A stretch of DNA of 64,000 bases from Heloderma charlesbogerti. Lineage: Eukaryota > Chordata > Lepidosauria > Squamata > Helodermatidae. Positions 54,963-64,000 of this stretch are shown piece by piece (the first letter of the stretch is position 1; each line of letters opens with the position of its first letter). Below the pieces are notes generated by a model. That model searched no databases. It was not told where the DNA came from and saw nothing but the letters and a program-made list of their open reading frames with translations. A program made the position numbers and the translations under genes. The DNA is taken from positions 1,302,001-1,366,000 of the forward strand of contig JANEZZ010002197.1 in assembly GCA_026122225.1 (NCBI GenBank). Reading direction: 5' to 3'.

Positions 54963-55286
54963 ACTGAGGAGAGGCAAACCTTTTGGGGGCCGTGGGCACA
55001 TTTGGCAGTTGGAGAAACTGCTCAGGGCACCACCATAACATGGCTGCCATGGGAGGTATGGCAAAGAACTAGTAACCTCTCCAAAGACTACATACAAGGC
55101 AGAGGTGGAGTTTGAGCCCCAGCACCCTAAACAACTCCTTTGAGCCCAGAGTTTGAAATACCAACAGAAACCTATTGTACAGCGATCCCAGCTGCCAGTA
55201 AGATAATGTGGGAAAAGTGGGAGGGGCAAGAAAGATGTCCGAGGCAGATTGGTGACCAGGGACACCATATTTCCTACCCCTGATGT
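54963..55286. mobile_element. Non-autonomous hAT-like transposon (family H), copy 2
   Basis: Collinear with 10398-10731 (CACCACCATAACATGGCTGCC, CAGCGATCCCAGCTGCC). Flanks CATAGAC and TGTAGAC suggest a decayed 8-bp duplication within the SINE. Confidence 0.65.
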
Positions 55287-55289
55287 AGA

Positions 55290-55822
55290 CAGTGGTCAAA
55301 TAGCAGTGAGCCTTAGTGAGAAGGCACACCAGGCAGGCTGGCACCCTTGCAACTTCTTATTGCCCCTGCTCCTGCAGCTGAACACAAGTAAAACATAGGG
55401 CTCTACTCATTTTTGACTGGCTTTGGCAGGCAGTCAAAATTTATGCTCAGCACGAACCCTGCTGAGAGAATGTGGAGTCCTCTTTCTGACATTGTGTTGC
55501 GGTTTGGAGGCATAACAGGGAGGAGGGACCATTCTTCCTCGCCAGTACTGGACTGGGGATGAGGGGGGGGTAAGGTAGTTTGCCCCTGCTGCATTAGCTT
55601 CAGTGGTGCTTGGAAAGCCTTGAGATATCTTGCTGCTTTCTGAGTGCCCCTGTGGTGCCATACAGTGCCAGAGTGAGCCTTCCTCCTTCCCTGGAGTCTG
55701 GAGAAGGGTAGGGTCTTTCCCTGACCTTATACCAGCTTTGAAGACACTTGGGAAAATCCACAAGACGTGTTGCTGCTTTCCAAGCATCTCTCAGTCTCAG
55801 CACAAAGTCAGGGAGAGACCTG
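55290..55822 (+). other. Intronic sequence, nothing recognised
   Basis: No classified repeat or exon. Local G-rich run at 55562-55570. Confidence 0.4.
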
Positions 55823-55871
55823 GGGCTTCTTCACACAGAGCTTTTATTGGTTACTCATGGAAGTTTGCAGG

Positions 55872-56417
55872 TGTATGCCCCAGCTGTGGGCTGCTAAGGT
55901 TTGGACGTGCCGAGATAGTGATAAGCGAGGTCCAGGTTTGCGTACAAGGAGACTTTACTGAGTACTTACAGCGCACAGGCATACCTAAGGGTTGGATCAG
56001 ACAGCTTCTCTGAACCCAGAGCCAAGGGGTACAATGGGTCTTATACTATACATGTTAGCAGTGAGGCAGCATGACAGCAGCAAGCGTTAATTAGCATTCA
56101 TCTGCAACTTTCCCAGCATAGACTATAGTGCTTGTTCAGAGGGAAAACAATCAGAACTTTCCCAGCACAGCCACCTGTAAACGTAGCCTAAACAGGGCCT
56201 CACTTCTCAGGCGCATCCTAGGCCCTGATAAGATAAAAGGTAGCTTGTTAGCATGGAATGTGCTGATGCAGCGATATTGATCTTTGACTCATCTCACAAG
56301 CCAAAAGGCCCACTAGCAAGGAAATTGCACTTAATAATGAACCAAAGCAAAGCATTATGGATCTCTAGGCTCCTCTAAAACTACAAGTAACTTGGTTACA
56401 AGTCTGGGGCCATTACA
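55872..56417 (-). mobile_element. Solo LTR of an endogenous retrovirus-like element
   Basis: 546 bp, beginning TGTATGCCCCAG and ending CTGGGGCCATTACA, so both strands open TGTA and close TACA as LTRs do. On the minus strand it reads in LTR order: a TATAGTATAAG promoter-like box (complement near 56041-56051), then AGTAAA, a variant polyadenylation signal (complement near 55954-55959). Flanks GCAGG (55867-55871) and GTGGG (56418-56422) look like a decayed 5-bp duplication of GCGGG, since the host transposon reads GCGGG-like there. No internal viral genes are present; recombination between two LTRs would explain this. Class not assigned. Confidence 0.75.
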
Positions 56418-56558
56418 GTGGGTCCTTTAGATGACGTCAACCTCCAGGGCGTCCCCCTCACTAAAGGACCTTTATTCCATTTTTTAGAAGCGCTTTGAGT
56501 TCCGCTTGAGTTCCTTCGTAAAAAGAAGCAAACCTGCAATAAGAGGAGCTAGACCACA

Positions 56559-56572
56559 GCGCCATCTAGTGG
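56559..56572 (-). promoter_or_regulatory. CTCF core motif in family X copy 3
   Basis: The minus strand reads CCACTAGATGGCGC, 14 of 14 positions. It is convergent with the motif at 34638 across the ARHGAP23 promoter. Confidence 0.6.
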
Positions 56573-56719
56573 CTGTATAATGAAACATACGGAAGATTCA
56601 GATAAAGGGGGAAGGAAGCACATGTAAAAGGAGTCTGTCGTGATCCCGCATTTAAAACGGAAGCAGAAAGCCATGTTTTAACTGCAGGATTTTAGGCTGG
56701 TGTAGAGATTCTCCTGGTT

Positions 56720-57205
56720 TGTCTCCAAGGTGTGTGCACTTTTCATTTGATTAAAAGATGCACTCACCAGTGGTGAGCTGATGAGTACAAATGTAGACTT
56801 TTGGTAAAGCACATACTTTTGGTAGATGAGGAGAAAACTGAGAACATGACCCTGGCTAGTAGTTGCTAATTGGGCAGCAGCTGTCTTCGGGTTGTTTTAT
56901 ACATGTACAGATACACAACATCTTCTGAGCCAATGACTTGGTGATGACTTGGAATTTAAACAGCAGTGCCTTCAAGGCCTATACCTATCCTTAACTTCTA
57001 CCATCTGTCACTCTCCACAGAAGTCAGTCTGGGAATAACTCCTGTTCTTATTTTTTTACCCGTTGGGTGACCCATTTGTGTCATCCTGGGTCCTGAAGGA
57101 TTGGTGACATAAAACTGGCAGAGTTATCTTAGCTGTAGAAAGAGACTAGTTACAACACTGAAGAAGATTCTTCACCAGCACATTGGAATCCTGAACATAT
57201 AAACG
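56720..57205 (+). other. Intronic sequence, nothing recognised
   Basis: No repeat or exon identified before the truncated L2. Confidence 0.4.
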
Positions 57206-58160
57206 ACATGCAGCTCTACCTCTCGTTTAAATCTTCACCAAGGTTGGCTGTAGAATTCCTGTCCAAATATCTGGAGACGGTGAGTGGCTGGATGGGGAGA
57301 AATAAGCTGAAGCTGAACCCTGACAAGACCGAGGTACTTTTGGTGGGAGACATGAGGAGGTTGGGGGATGTTAAACTGGTGTTGAATGGGGTACGGCTAC
57401 CCTTGAAAGACCAGGTGTGCAGCCTGGGGGTCATTTTAGACTCCCAGCTGTCCATGGAGGCTCAGGTATCAGTTGTGAGCTGGACAGCGCTGTACCAACT
57501 CCATCTGATATGACGGCTGCGCCCCTACCTGCCCGATCATCTGCTCCCATCGGTAGTACATGCCCTGGTCTCCTCTCATCTAGGCTACTGTAATGCGCTC
57601 TATGTGGGGTTACCCTTGAAGATGGTTCGGAAGCTGCAGCTGGTATAGAACGCAGCGGCTCGCCTGATTAAAGGCAGCTGCTGGCGAGATCTCATCACTC
57701 CAGTGCTGAAGGAGTTGCACTGGTTACCAGTTGTTTTCCGGGCCAAATTCAAGGTGTTGGTTTTGACCTTTAAAACCCTATATGGTTCCGGCCCAGCCTA
57801 TCTCAAGGAGTGCCTCCAGCAACACCAGACAGGCCGCTCAATAAGATCAGCCTCGGATGGCCTTCTCTCTGTCCCATCAGCCAGGACAGCTAGACTGATG
57901 AGGACAAGGGAGAGGGCCTTCTCTGTGTGACCCCCACTCTGTGGAAATCTCTCCCTAGGGAACTCCGCCATGCCCCCTCTTTAATGAGCTTCCGCCACGC
58001 ATTGAATACGTGGTTGTTCAGGCAAGCATGTGGGGTGGTCTAGGGAAATTTTAGAAAATGATGTTTTAATGTGTAATTTTATTGTTTTTAAACTGTTTGT
58101 ATTATTGTACATCGCCCAGAGTGGCCAGGTGTCTGGCCAGATGGGCAATTAAGACATTAA

Positions 58161-58204
<44 letters not shown>
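57206..58204 (+). mobile_element. Young 5'-truncated L2 copy
   Basis: Starts within the RT catalytic region (QLYLSFKSSPRLAVE, just after the YADD site) and runs through SGWMGRNKLKLNPDKTEV and the C-terminus to ATCGCCCAGAGTGG, ending in (ATAG)n at 58160-58204. In-frame stops and shifts occur (for example near 57512 and 57650). High identity to the 49-52.8 kb copy. Confidence 0.92.
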
Positions 58205-58235
58205 CATGATTGGTTGATTGAATGAATGAATGCTT

Positions 58236-58500
58236 GTATTTCTATACCACCTTTCTGAAGCCGACCAAGGCGGTTTACAAAAATTTCAGAAAATAAAAAT
58301 CATAATTAAATCAAAACATAGTAAAACATTAAAAACAACCTTAAAAAGCTATAGCAATAAAAAAAACAAGTTAAAATGTGTCTTGACCCCTTTCCTGAAC
58401 ACAGAGAGAGTGAGGACCAGTTGCAACTCCAAAGTGAGTGTGCTCCAGAGTTTGAGAGCAACACAGGAGAAAGCCCTTTCCCTAAATTAAAATGCTAGGC
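58236..58500 (-). mobile_element. Old L2 3' fragment
   Basis: Minus-strand L2 end: complement of CCTTTCTGAAGCCGACCAAGG, an A-rich UTR, then the ACAGGAGAAAGCCCTTTCCC coding remnant. Confidence 0.6.
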
Positions 58501-58504
58501 CATG

Positions 58505-59880
58505 CCCAGAACTGGCTCATTCTCTGCAGACCGTGTGGCAGGTGAGAGAACCTGTGTGGTTAAAAGGAGGCCGTCAGAGAGAGGCTCCACGTTTTTGATT
58601 ATGGAAATGTGTGTGTGGGCCAAAGTGGTGTGTGTGAGTGGGTGGGGTGGGGGAGAAGAAAGATGTCCTGCTGTTGATCTTGGGGAGAACATCTGGTGGG
58701 TTCTGAAGATGGCTGGAGTATAATGAGTTCAGCCCACTCTCCGAGAAGTCTCTCCCTTGTGAGCGAAGAAAGCTGGAAGGGGAAGGCTTTGTGATCAGTG
58801 GTCCAAGCTTGTCCTCAATCCTGGAGAAAGGAAAGCCTTGTTGGGTTGGGTGGCAAGCAGGATTGGAATTCAGATTCCTCTCACTCACCTGCCAGTCATC
58901 TTTGGAAAGGAAAGACAGCACCTGGAAGAGAAACGGTCCATCTTTCCAGATCCTTGCCCTTATTGCTACTCAGCTCCACTCCTGTCCCCGTGGGTCGCCT
59001 AGGCAAAGAGGAGCCAGGATAGTGCCAAAATCCCTTTCTGGATCTTCTTCTCTGGTTCTCAGTTGTGTACTCCCCAGTGCTCTGTGTGGGTGGTACTTGG
59101 CGTGCGCAAGCAACTGCTGGAAAATTGTATGTGGGGGGCTCAGTCACCCTTCCTATGTATGCCACCCGTTTAACCTTCCCAAAACAGAGACTCCTGTGGT
59201 ACTCGAGATTGAATGTTTAAACGTTTCGCCCTTTTAAAGATAATTTTAGGTGATTTTTGTGAAGGACGATGTCTTGGAAAGAGGGCGGGGAGACTCTTTC
59301 CCCACTGACCTTGTTAGTTAGGATATCCCGCCTGTAGTACTAAGACAAACTGGAATGTGAGTTATGAGGTATCCCTTCCAGGCTGCTGCAGGAAATAGCT
59401 CATTGTTTTGCTTCATATTTTATTTTATTTTTATTTTTTTGCTTAAAAAAGGAAAATAATCATGAAGCCAGAATCTATTTGCAGGGTCCCGTGTTTTAAA
59501 AACAGGAAGTCAAAGACTTGCTTTTCTGAGGGAAATGCCTCTGATTTCAATTCTGTTTGTTTAGGGTTTTTCTGAAAGGGCTGAGGAAGAAGAAAAGGAT
59601 GTAAGCAAGTGGTGGGGCCGTTTCCTCTGTTTCTAGAAGGCGCTGTTATGTTTCCTCTGCAGTTCCCACCACCATCCCAGGAGGGGTTAATTTGAGCCAT
59701 GGCTCTGCCCTAGAACCTATTTTAAGTGCCAGAGCTCAGCCTTGGAACATATGAAATAATGATGACATAGAGAATCTCTGAGCACGTGTAGAGAGCTTTC
59801 CATATCAAATTCCATATCACACAATTGGCATGGGGGGGGGGGAACAGACCTCTCTCTCCCCCTCCCTCCCTCCCTCCCTC
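58505..59880 (+). other. Intronic sequence, mostly unclassified
   Basis: 59690-59800 resembles repeat family E (CCAGAGCTCAGCCTTGGAAC, CTCTGAGCACGTGTAGAGAG). (CCCT)n occurs at 59862-59880. No exon recognised. Confidence 0.4.
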
Positions 59881-60268
59881 TGGGTGCTTCCAGATGACGC
59901 TTTCATCATGCCTCACTCATGGAACTTCGGAAACACAGAAATAAAGGAAAAGACAAGAATTATTTTGTTGTTGTTGTTCAGTCATTAAGTCGTGTATAGG
60001 GAAGGGTATATAGTGGGAACAGAGGATAGTGGGAATAGTATAGTGGGAATAGAGGATAGGCACTGTTTAATTTCTAAAAGAGAGCCTCATTCATGGAATT
60101 TTATTAGGTGTGCGTGTTTCTAGATGTTATTGTCTTCCACTTGTAACCCTCGAGTGTTTATTCTGTCTTTTTTCTTTCCACAAATAATACATTGAGGAAA
60201 AGAAAGAATAGCTGCACAGTGTCTGTTGTTTGGTACTGCTAGGATCTGTTCATTTGGAAGCACCCTCT
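59881..60268. mobile_element. Family G TIR transposon containing a BovB scrap
   Basis: TGGGTGCTTCCAGATGACGC at the left and ATTTGGAAGCACCCTC at the right are inverted ends. Confidence 0.6.
59964..59995 (-). mobile_element. 32-bp BovB 3' tail insertion
   Basis: TTTGTTGTTGTTGTTCAGTC then ATTAAGTCGTGT, identical to the BovB 3' end at 9531-9558. An extreme 5' truncation. Confidence 0.7.
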
Positions 60269-60462
60269 CTCCATTAGAAATTCCTGTGTTTCCTAAGTTT
60301 CCCTCATGGAGGTGGTGGTAGGAAGGAGGAGGGAGAGAGGAAGCGTTTTGTGGATGAGAGAGAATAACTTGTGCTCTTGGCTTTCAAAACAAGATAGCGC
60401 CTTCTTTGGGTTTTGTTTTGTTTTCAGGGAGGTGGTGAGAGTTGTTTAACATGGAAGGATAA

Positions 60463-60464
60463 TT

Positions 60465-60557
<93 letters not shown>

Positions 60558-60560
60558 CTC
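60463..60560 (+). repeat. (TTTC)n(TC)n pyrimidine tract
   Basis: About 98 bp of pure pyrimidine on the plus strand. Confidence 0.95.
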
Positions 60561-61156
60561 TGACCCCCATTAGTAAGATCAGAAAGGTTTCCATATAAGT
60601 GAAGCAAAGGTTCTTAGGTTTTGCCTAATTGGCTGTTCAGTCGATGTGGACTGTATCACTTCAAGTGGGGGATGCCATTTTGGAATTCTCCACCACATCT
60701 TAAAAAATGCCTACCTGCAAGTAGAAAACTAGTACAGCAACGAGTGGTGGGCTGAGCTAGAACCCTTCTGTATGCTGCACTGGTTTCTTTTATGTGTTAA
60801 TCTTGCAGAGAGGCATTTTTTAATTTGGTTGTCTACATGGGGGGGGGGGACATTCCAAAATGGCGTTCCCTGTCTACAGCCTGAAGCAGTCCAGTCTACT
60901 CTACCACCTCAGGATGCCACCCTTTCGTGTTGCTGCACATGTAAACACAGTTTTCTATGACTAGGGAGCACTGAGTGTATGTTTTCACATGGCAATGCAG
61001 GTGTTTCCTGAAGAAGACCGATATCTTTCCCATTGGTGAGAATCCCCTGCCAAGTTGGCATGGCCTTGCCTGCAATAGCAAGGGGCTATAAAAGTATCTG
61101 GATATGAGGAATAAGACTTGACCACTTCTGGAAATTAGCCTGAACTATTCCTCTAG

Positions 61157-61482
61157 AGGGCTGCGGTGGCTTAGTGGTTAAGACGCTGAACTGCAGACCG
61201 GACAGCAGTTCGAGACCCGAGTGCCGCGTGACGGAGTGAGCTCCCGTCTTCAGTCCCAGCTCCTGCCAACCTAGCAGTTCGAAAGCAAGAAATTGCAAAT
61301 AGATAAATAGGTACCGCTTCAGCGGGAAAGGTAACAGCGTTCCGTGCACTTTGGTGTTCAGTCATGCCGGCCACATGACCACGGAAGCGTCTTCGGACAG
61401 CGCTGGCTCTTCGGCTTAGAAATGGAGATGAGCACCACACCCTAGAGTCGGACACGACTGGTTGGGGACACCTTTACCTTTA
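61157..61482 (+). mobile_element. Sauria SINE, copy 2
   Basis: GGCTGCGGTGGCTTAGTGG (A box), CAGTTCGAGACCCGAG (B box), body, then GAGTCGGACACGACTGG and ACACCTTTACCTTTA. The tail matches BovB. Near full length and close to copy 1 (opposite orientation), so the subfamily is fairly young. Confidence 0.93.
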
Positions 61483-61602
61483 TTCCTGTAATGCCCAGCC
61501 TCCCATTGCATTTAATCACCAAATTCTCTTTATGGCTGTTCTTGTACTACAAGCACAGGATGGTACCCCTAGGCGGACTGCAGAGTTCAGATTCTTGTAG
61601 AA

Positions 61603-61856
61603 CAGGGGCAGGCCACATGCGGCCCTCTGCCTAATTTCAAAAGCCCTCTGCATGTGATCAGTTCAGATTTCTGGCAAGAACAATCCGTCTCTTCCTTGGC
61701 AGCCCAGCTGGAAGGGAAGGAAGAGGGAGAGAGAGAAAAAGGGGATGGCAGAGAAAGAGAAAAGAGTTGACACACCCACTTTTGGCTTCGGCCGTGCTCT
61801 GACACGTTACCTGCAAGGGAATGCAGCCTTCAACAGAAAAACATTGCCCACCTCTG
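61603..61856. mobile_element. Non-autonomous hAT-like transposon
   Basis: Left end CAGGGGCAGGCCACATG, right end ACATTGCCCACCTCTG (imperfect inverted repeat). No coding. Confidence 0.5.
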
Positions 61857-61859
61857 TAT

Positions 61860-62250
61860 GTAAAAGCACATCCATTCTTCCCCCCAAATAGGCAACAAGA
61901 TCAAGAATACTTGGAAGCCATCTAGAACAATCTCCAGAGTTTTTAAAGTGAAGCTATGACAGTTAAATCTGGCACAGTTGTGGTTTCAGATCAAATGTAA
62001 AGGCAACCCTTGTTTTATAGCTTACTTAGCAAAACAATGAATTCATTCTTCAACTCTGAGGTATGCTGGGAAGCCACACTATTGTGCCCCTTTGTGAGCC
62101 TTCTACCAGAGAGGGTGGTCATGTCAGAAGTCATACGGCTTAGCATTCTGTATACTGACTGCTGCCATGTGAGGTTTTGATACTTCTAGGTGTATTGAAG
62201 CCCTCTCATCTATGGGTTGCTTTTCGCCCTTCCACTTATAGGAGAGCCTG
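61860..62250 (+). other. Intronic sequence, nothing recognised
   Basis: No repeat or exon identified. Confidence 0.4.
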
Positions 62251-62254
62251 GCAG

Positions 62255-62420
62255 GGGAATGGTAGGTGAGTAGCGCTGTAAATTACACGCTGCATTCATG
62301 GGTCAAGAGAGCTGGGCACTGGAGAGCCGATGAATGACACGAACGAGTCCATTATTAGCTCTAAACGGTGGGCCAGCAGCTCCAGTTTGTTAATTATTAG
62401 GAAAGGTGGAGGCTTTTGAA
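62255..62420. promoter_or_regulatory. Candidate conserved non-coding element
   Basis: Repeat-free block with GTAAATTACACGCTGC, GCATTCATGGGTCA, CCATTATTAGC and GTTAATTATTAGG. It is dense in homeodomain-like TAAT cores on both strands and locally distinct from the transposon-rich surroundings. Function is inferred only. Confidence 0.35.
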
Positions 62421-62747
62421 GTCATGAGTGCTGTTTTCCCCCTCTACCCTGCTTGCTCTAGACTTGTGATTTCAGAAGCCTGGTTTGCAATTAATATGGG
62501 CCCCTTTGAATGGGTGATAGGAATTAGAGGGCCTGGTCTATTCTGGATGGCACACACCCCTTTTTCTCCTCAAGAGGCAGCTGTGGAAACCATTTTGGAG
62601 GTTTCCAGGGCACATAGCCACCATCACAAGCAGTTGACTGGGTTGGAAGCAGTGCACCATTTTCTCTTGCTACTTATGCCATGGCTGGTGCTGATGCTTA
62701 CATGACATACTTTCGGTGCCTGCACAAGTGCCAGAAATGTAAAGAGA

Positions 62748-62903
62748 CAATGTAGGGTAATGGTTAGAGTGTTGGGCTAGGATCAAGATTCAAGACCAGA
62801 GATTTGGGTTCAAATTCCCCTGGCATTGTTAAGCCTCAGTGGGTGACCATGGGCCTCTCTTTGAGGAAAGGAGGGGTATAAATGTAGTAAAATAAATAAA
62901 AGT
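62748..62903 (+). mobile_element. CORE-SINE, shortened
   Basis: A box TAATGGTTAGAGTGTTGGGC, B box GGGTTCAAATTCCCC, L2-like end GGAGGGGTATAAATGTAGTA and (AATA)n; the core is deleted. Confidence 0.7.
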
Positions 62904-62997
62904 ACGGGGGGGGGAGTTGAAGAAAGGAAATGATAAGCTGAAAGGCTTCCAAATTCTACATGACAGAACCCTGATGTATTTTATGAATGTGTCCATT

Positions 62998-63690
62998 TTA
63001 TTTATTTAAAAGACTTATAAGCCGCTTTTTAGGGTAAACCCTCCCAGAGCAGCATACAACAAAAGTTAAAACCATAAAGTATAATAAAGCAATGATCAAA
63101 ACAATGATAAAATCGAAATTAGCAGTTAAAACCAGGTAACATCATATATACACAATGTCTCCAGTAGAGAGTCCTAACTCAGTTGTAGGCCAAGGTAAAT
63201 AAGTGAGTCTTTAAGGCCGTTTGCAGGCCTGTAATGATGAGGCCTGGCAGACATCAATTGGAACAGAGGTTACAAGCGTGGGGCCGCCACCTTGAAGGCT
63301 CTATCCCTCTTACTCTCCAGCATAATTGCTGTTACAGGCAAGCATACAAGTAGGGCCTCTGATGCTGATCTCAAGGTGTAGGCAGATTGCATGGGCAAAA
63401 GCGATCGTTCAAGTAATCTGAACCCAAACCATTTAAAGGCCAATACCAGCACTTTAATTTGGGCCTGGAAATGCACAGACAACCAGTGTGACTGATAAAA
63501 TGTAGGTGTTGCATGATCTGACCACTTAGCATTTACCAGTACTTGATCAGCCTCACTTTGTACCAGCTGAAATTTTCAAATCTTTTTTAAAGGTTGCCCT
63601 ATGCAGAGCACATCACAGTAATGCAACCTGGATGTCACTAAAACATGGATAAGTGAAGCAAGGCCTGTCCTCTCCAGATAAGGTTGCAGT
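62998..63690 (-). mobile_element. Old L2 fragment
   Basis: Minus-strand order: RT C-terminus (complement of ATCACAGTAATGCAACCTGG and ACAACCAGTGTGACTGAT), the DRAFKVAAPRL remnant near 63275-63310, then a 3' UTR (complement of TTATAAGCCGCTTTTTAGGG). More diverged than the 49-kb family. Confidence 0.8.
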
Positions 63691-63699
63691 TGGAGTACT

Positions 63700-64000
63700 T
63701 CCAGTGCTCATGAAATAAAAATTAAAGGAAGAGTGTCTCTGAGCTGGTGTGGAATGCAGACCCATTGCCTTGAGTCTGTCTTCATGCACATTTAGAATGG
63801 GAGAGCTGCATGTCTGGACTAGAAAATGTGACTTCCAGGTGGGTTTGAGCCCTCCCCTACTTTTTTTTAAAAAGAAAGAAATTAAGCCCCGGAGATATCC
63901 ATTTATACACTTGTGGAAGAATCCAGTAGGAATACACACAGCCTGGCTCCTGGTTTCCTTTTGGAGAAGGTTGCTTTCTTCTCCTTGATCTGGTTCTGTA
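63700..64000 (+). other. Intronic sequence to the window end
   Basis: Nothing recognised. Confidence 0.4.

Larger units (their letters stand above)
55823..56715 (-). mobile_element. TIR transposon with CTCF motif, copy 3 (family X), split by a solo LTR
   Basis: 55823-55871 and 56418-56715 together are the reverse complement of the 34497-34882 copy. The 546-bp interruption is an LTR. Same word order: CTTTTATTGGTTACTCATGG, GGTCCTTTAGATGACG, GCGCCATCTAGTGG, GTCTGTCGTGATCCCGC. Confidence 0.85.
39008..64000 (+). other. ARHGAP23: Intron 1 of ARHGAP23 (5' part)
   Basis: Begins with the donor GTGAGTCGCG at 39008. No acceptor-flanked segment encoding the expected PDZ start was found before the window ends, so the intron is at least 25 kb. 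It holds the nearly intact antisense L2, several sense L2 fragments, the solo LTR, SINEs and MITEs listed separately. Confidence 0.7.

Noticed and set aside
55872..56417. Remains of viral protein genes near the LTR
   Set aside because: Both ends of the insert are accounted for by the LTR, and no internal region is present in or beside it.
61157..61482. A tRNA gene
   Set aside because: A and B boxes are present, but the sequence does not fold into a full cloverleaf and is followed by the Sauria SINE body and BovB-like tail.
39008..64000. A second ARHGAP23 exon (PDZ start) within the window
   Set aside because: I looked for a segment encoding the expected conserved PDZ sequence with an AG acceptor and found none; a profile search would be decisive.

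Overview
This window is vertebrate nuclear DNA and almost certainly comes from a squamate reptile (lizard or snake). The reasoning is: (1) two copies of a tRNA-derived SINE whose tail matches the BovB LINE tail, which is the hallmark of Sauria SINEs; (2) BovB (RTE-clade) LINE 3' ends; (3) many young and old L2-clade LINEs, next to CR1 3' ends that finish in ATTCTATG-type tails; (4) MIR/CORE-SINE relics and many palindromic MITEs; (5) one mammal-style CpG island. Nothing prokaryotic is present: there are no operons, ribosome binding sites or CRISPR arrays. The species cannot be named from the sequence alone.

Only one host protein-coding segment can be supported. It is a short first coding exon at 38954-39007 (+), in a CpG island of about 0.9 kb (38305-39200). 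It starts MNGVAFCLVGIPP and runs into a consensus GTGAGT splice donor. I recognise this as the N-terminus of ARHGAP23, a PDZ-PH-RhoGAP protein. Upstream sequence (1-38300) is then 5' intergenic DNA. All of 39008-64000 is the start of a large first intron that does not end in this window; no PDZ exon is visible.

Everything else is mobile DNA at high density. L2 LINEs dominate. A 5'-truncated antisense copy fills 1-1449. A full-length but multiply frameshifted sense copy lies at 21986-25622. A nearly intact antisense copy lies at 49172-52797 in the intron, with endonuclease and reverse transcriptase reading frames separated by one 23-nt deletion. Another 17 or so truncated copies or fragments are scattered across the window. 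Between them are CR1 and BovB ends, Sauria, CORE/MIR and tRNA-derived SINEs, a 5S rRNA/CR1 composite, a solo LTR, and at least six families of non-autonomous DNA transposons. Many are nested, so relative ages can be read directly.

The most interesting pattern is a ~385-bp terminal-inverted-repeat transposon family present three times (5573, 34497 and 55823). Each copy carries a match to the CTCF core consensus. Two copies bracket the ARHGAP23 promoter in convergent orientation (34638 forward, 56559 reverse), the geometry associated with chromatin loops. Other leads are a monomeric, (CCA)n-rich 5' end of the L2 family, a 5S-CR1 chimeric SINE, a degenerate ~24-bp minisatellite just past the exon 1 donor, and an intronic non-repetitive block rich in homeodomain-like sites at about 62255-62420.
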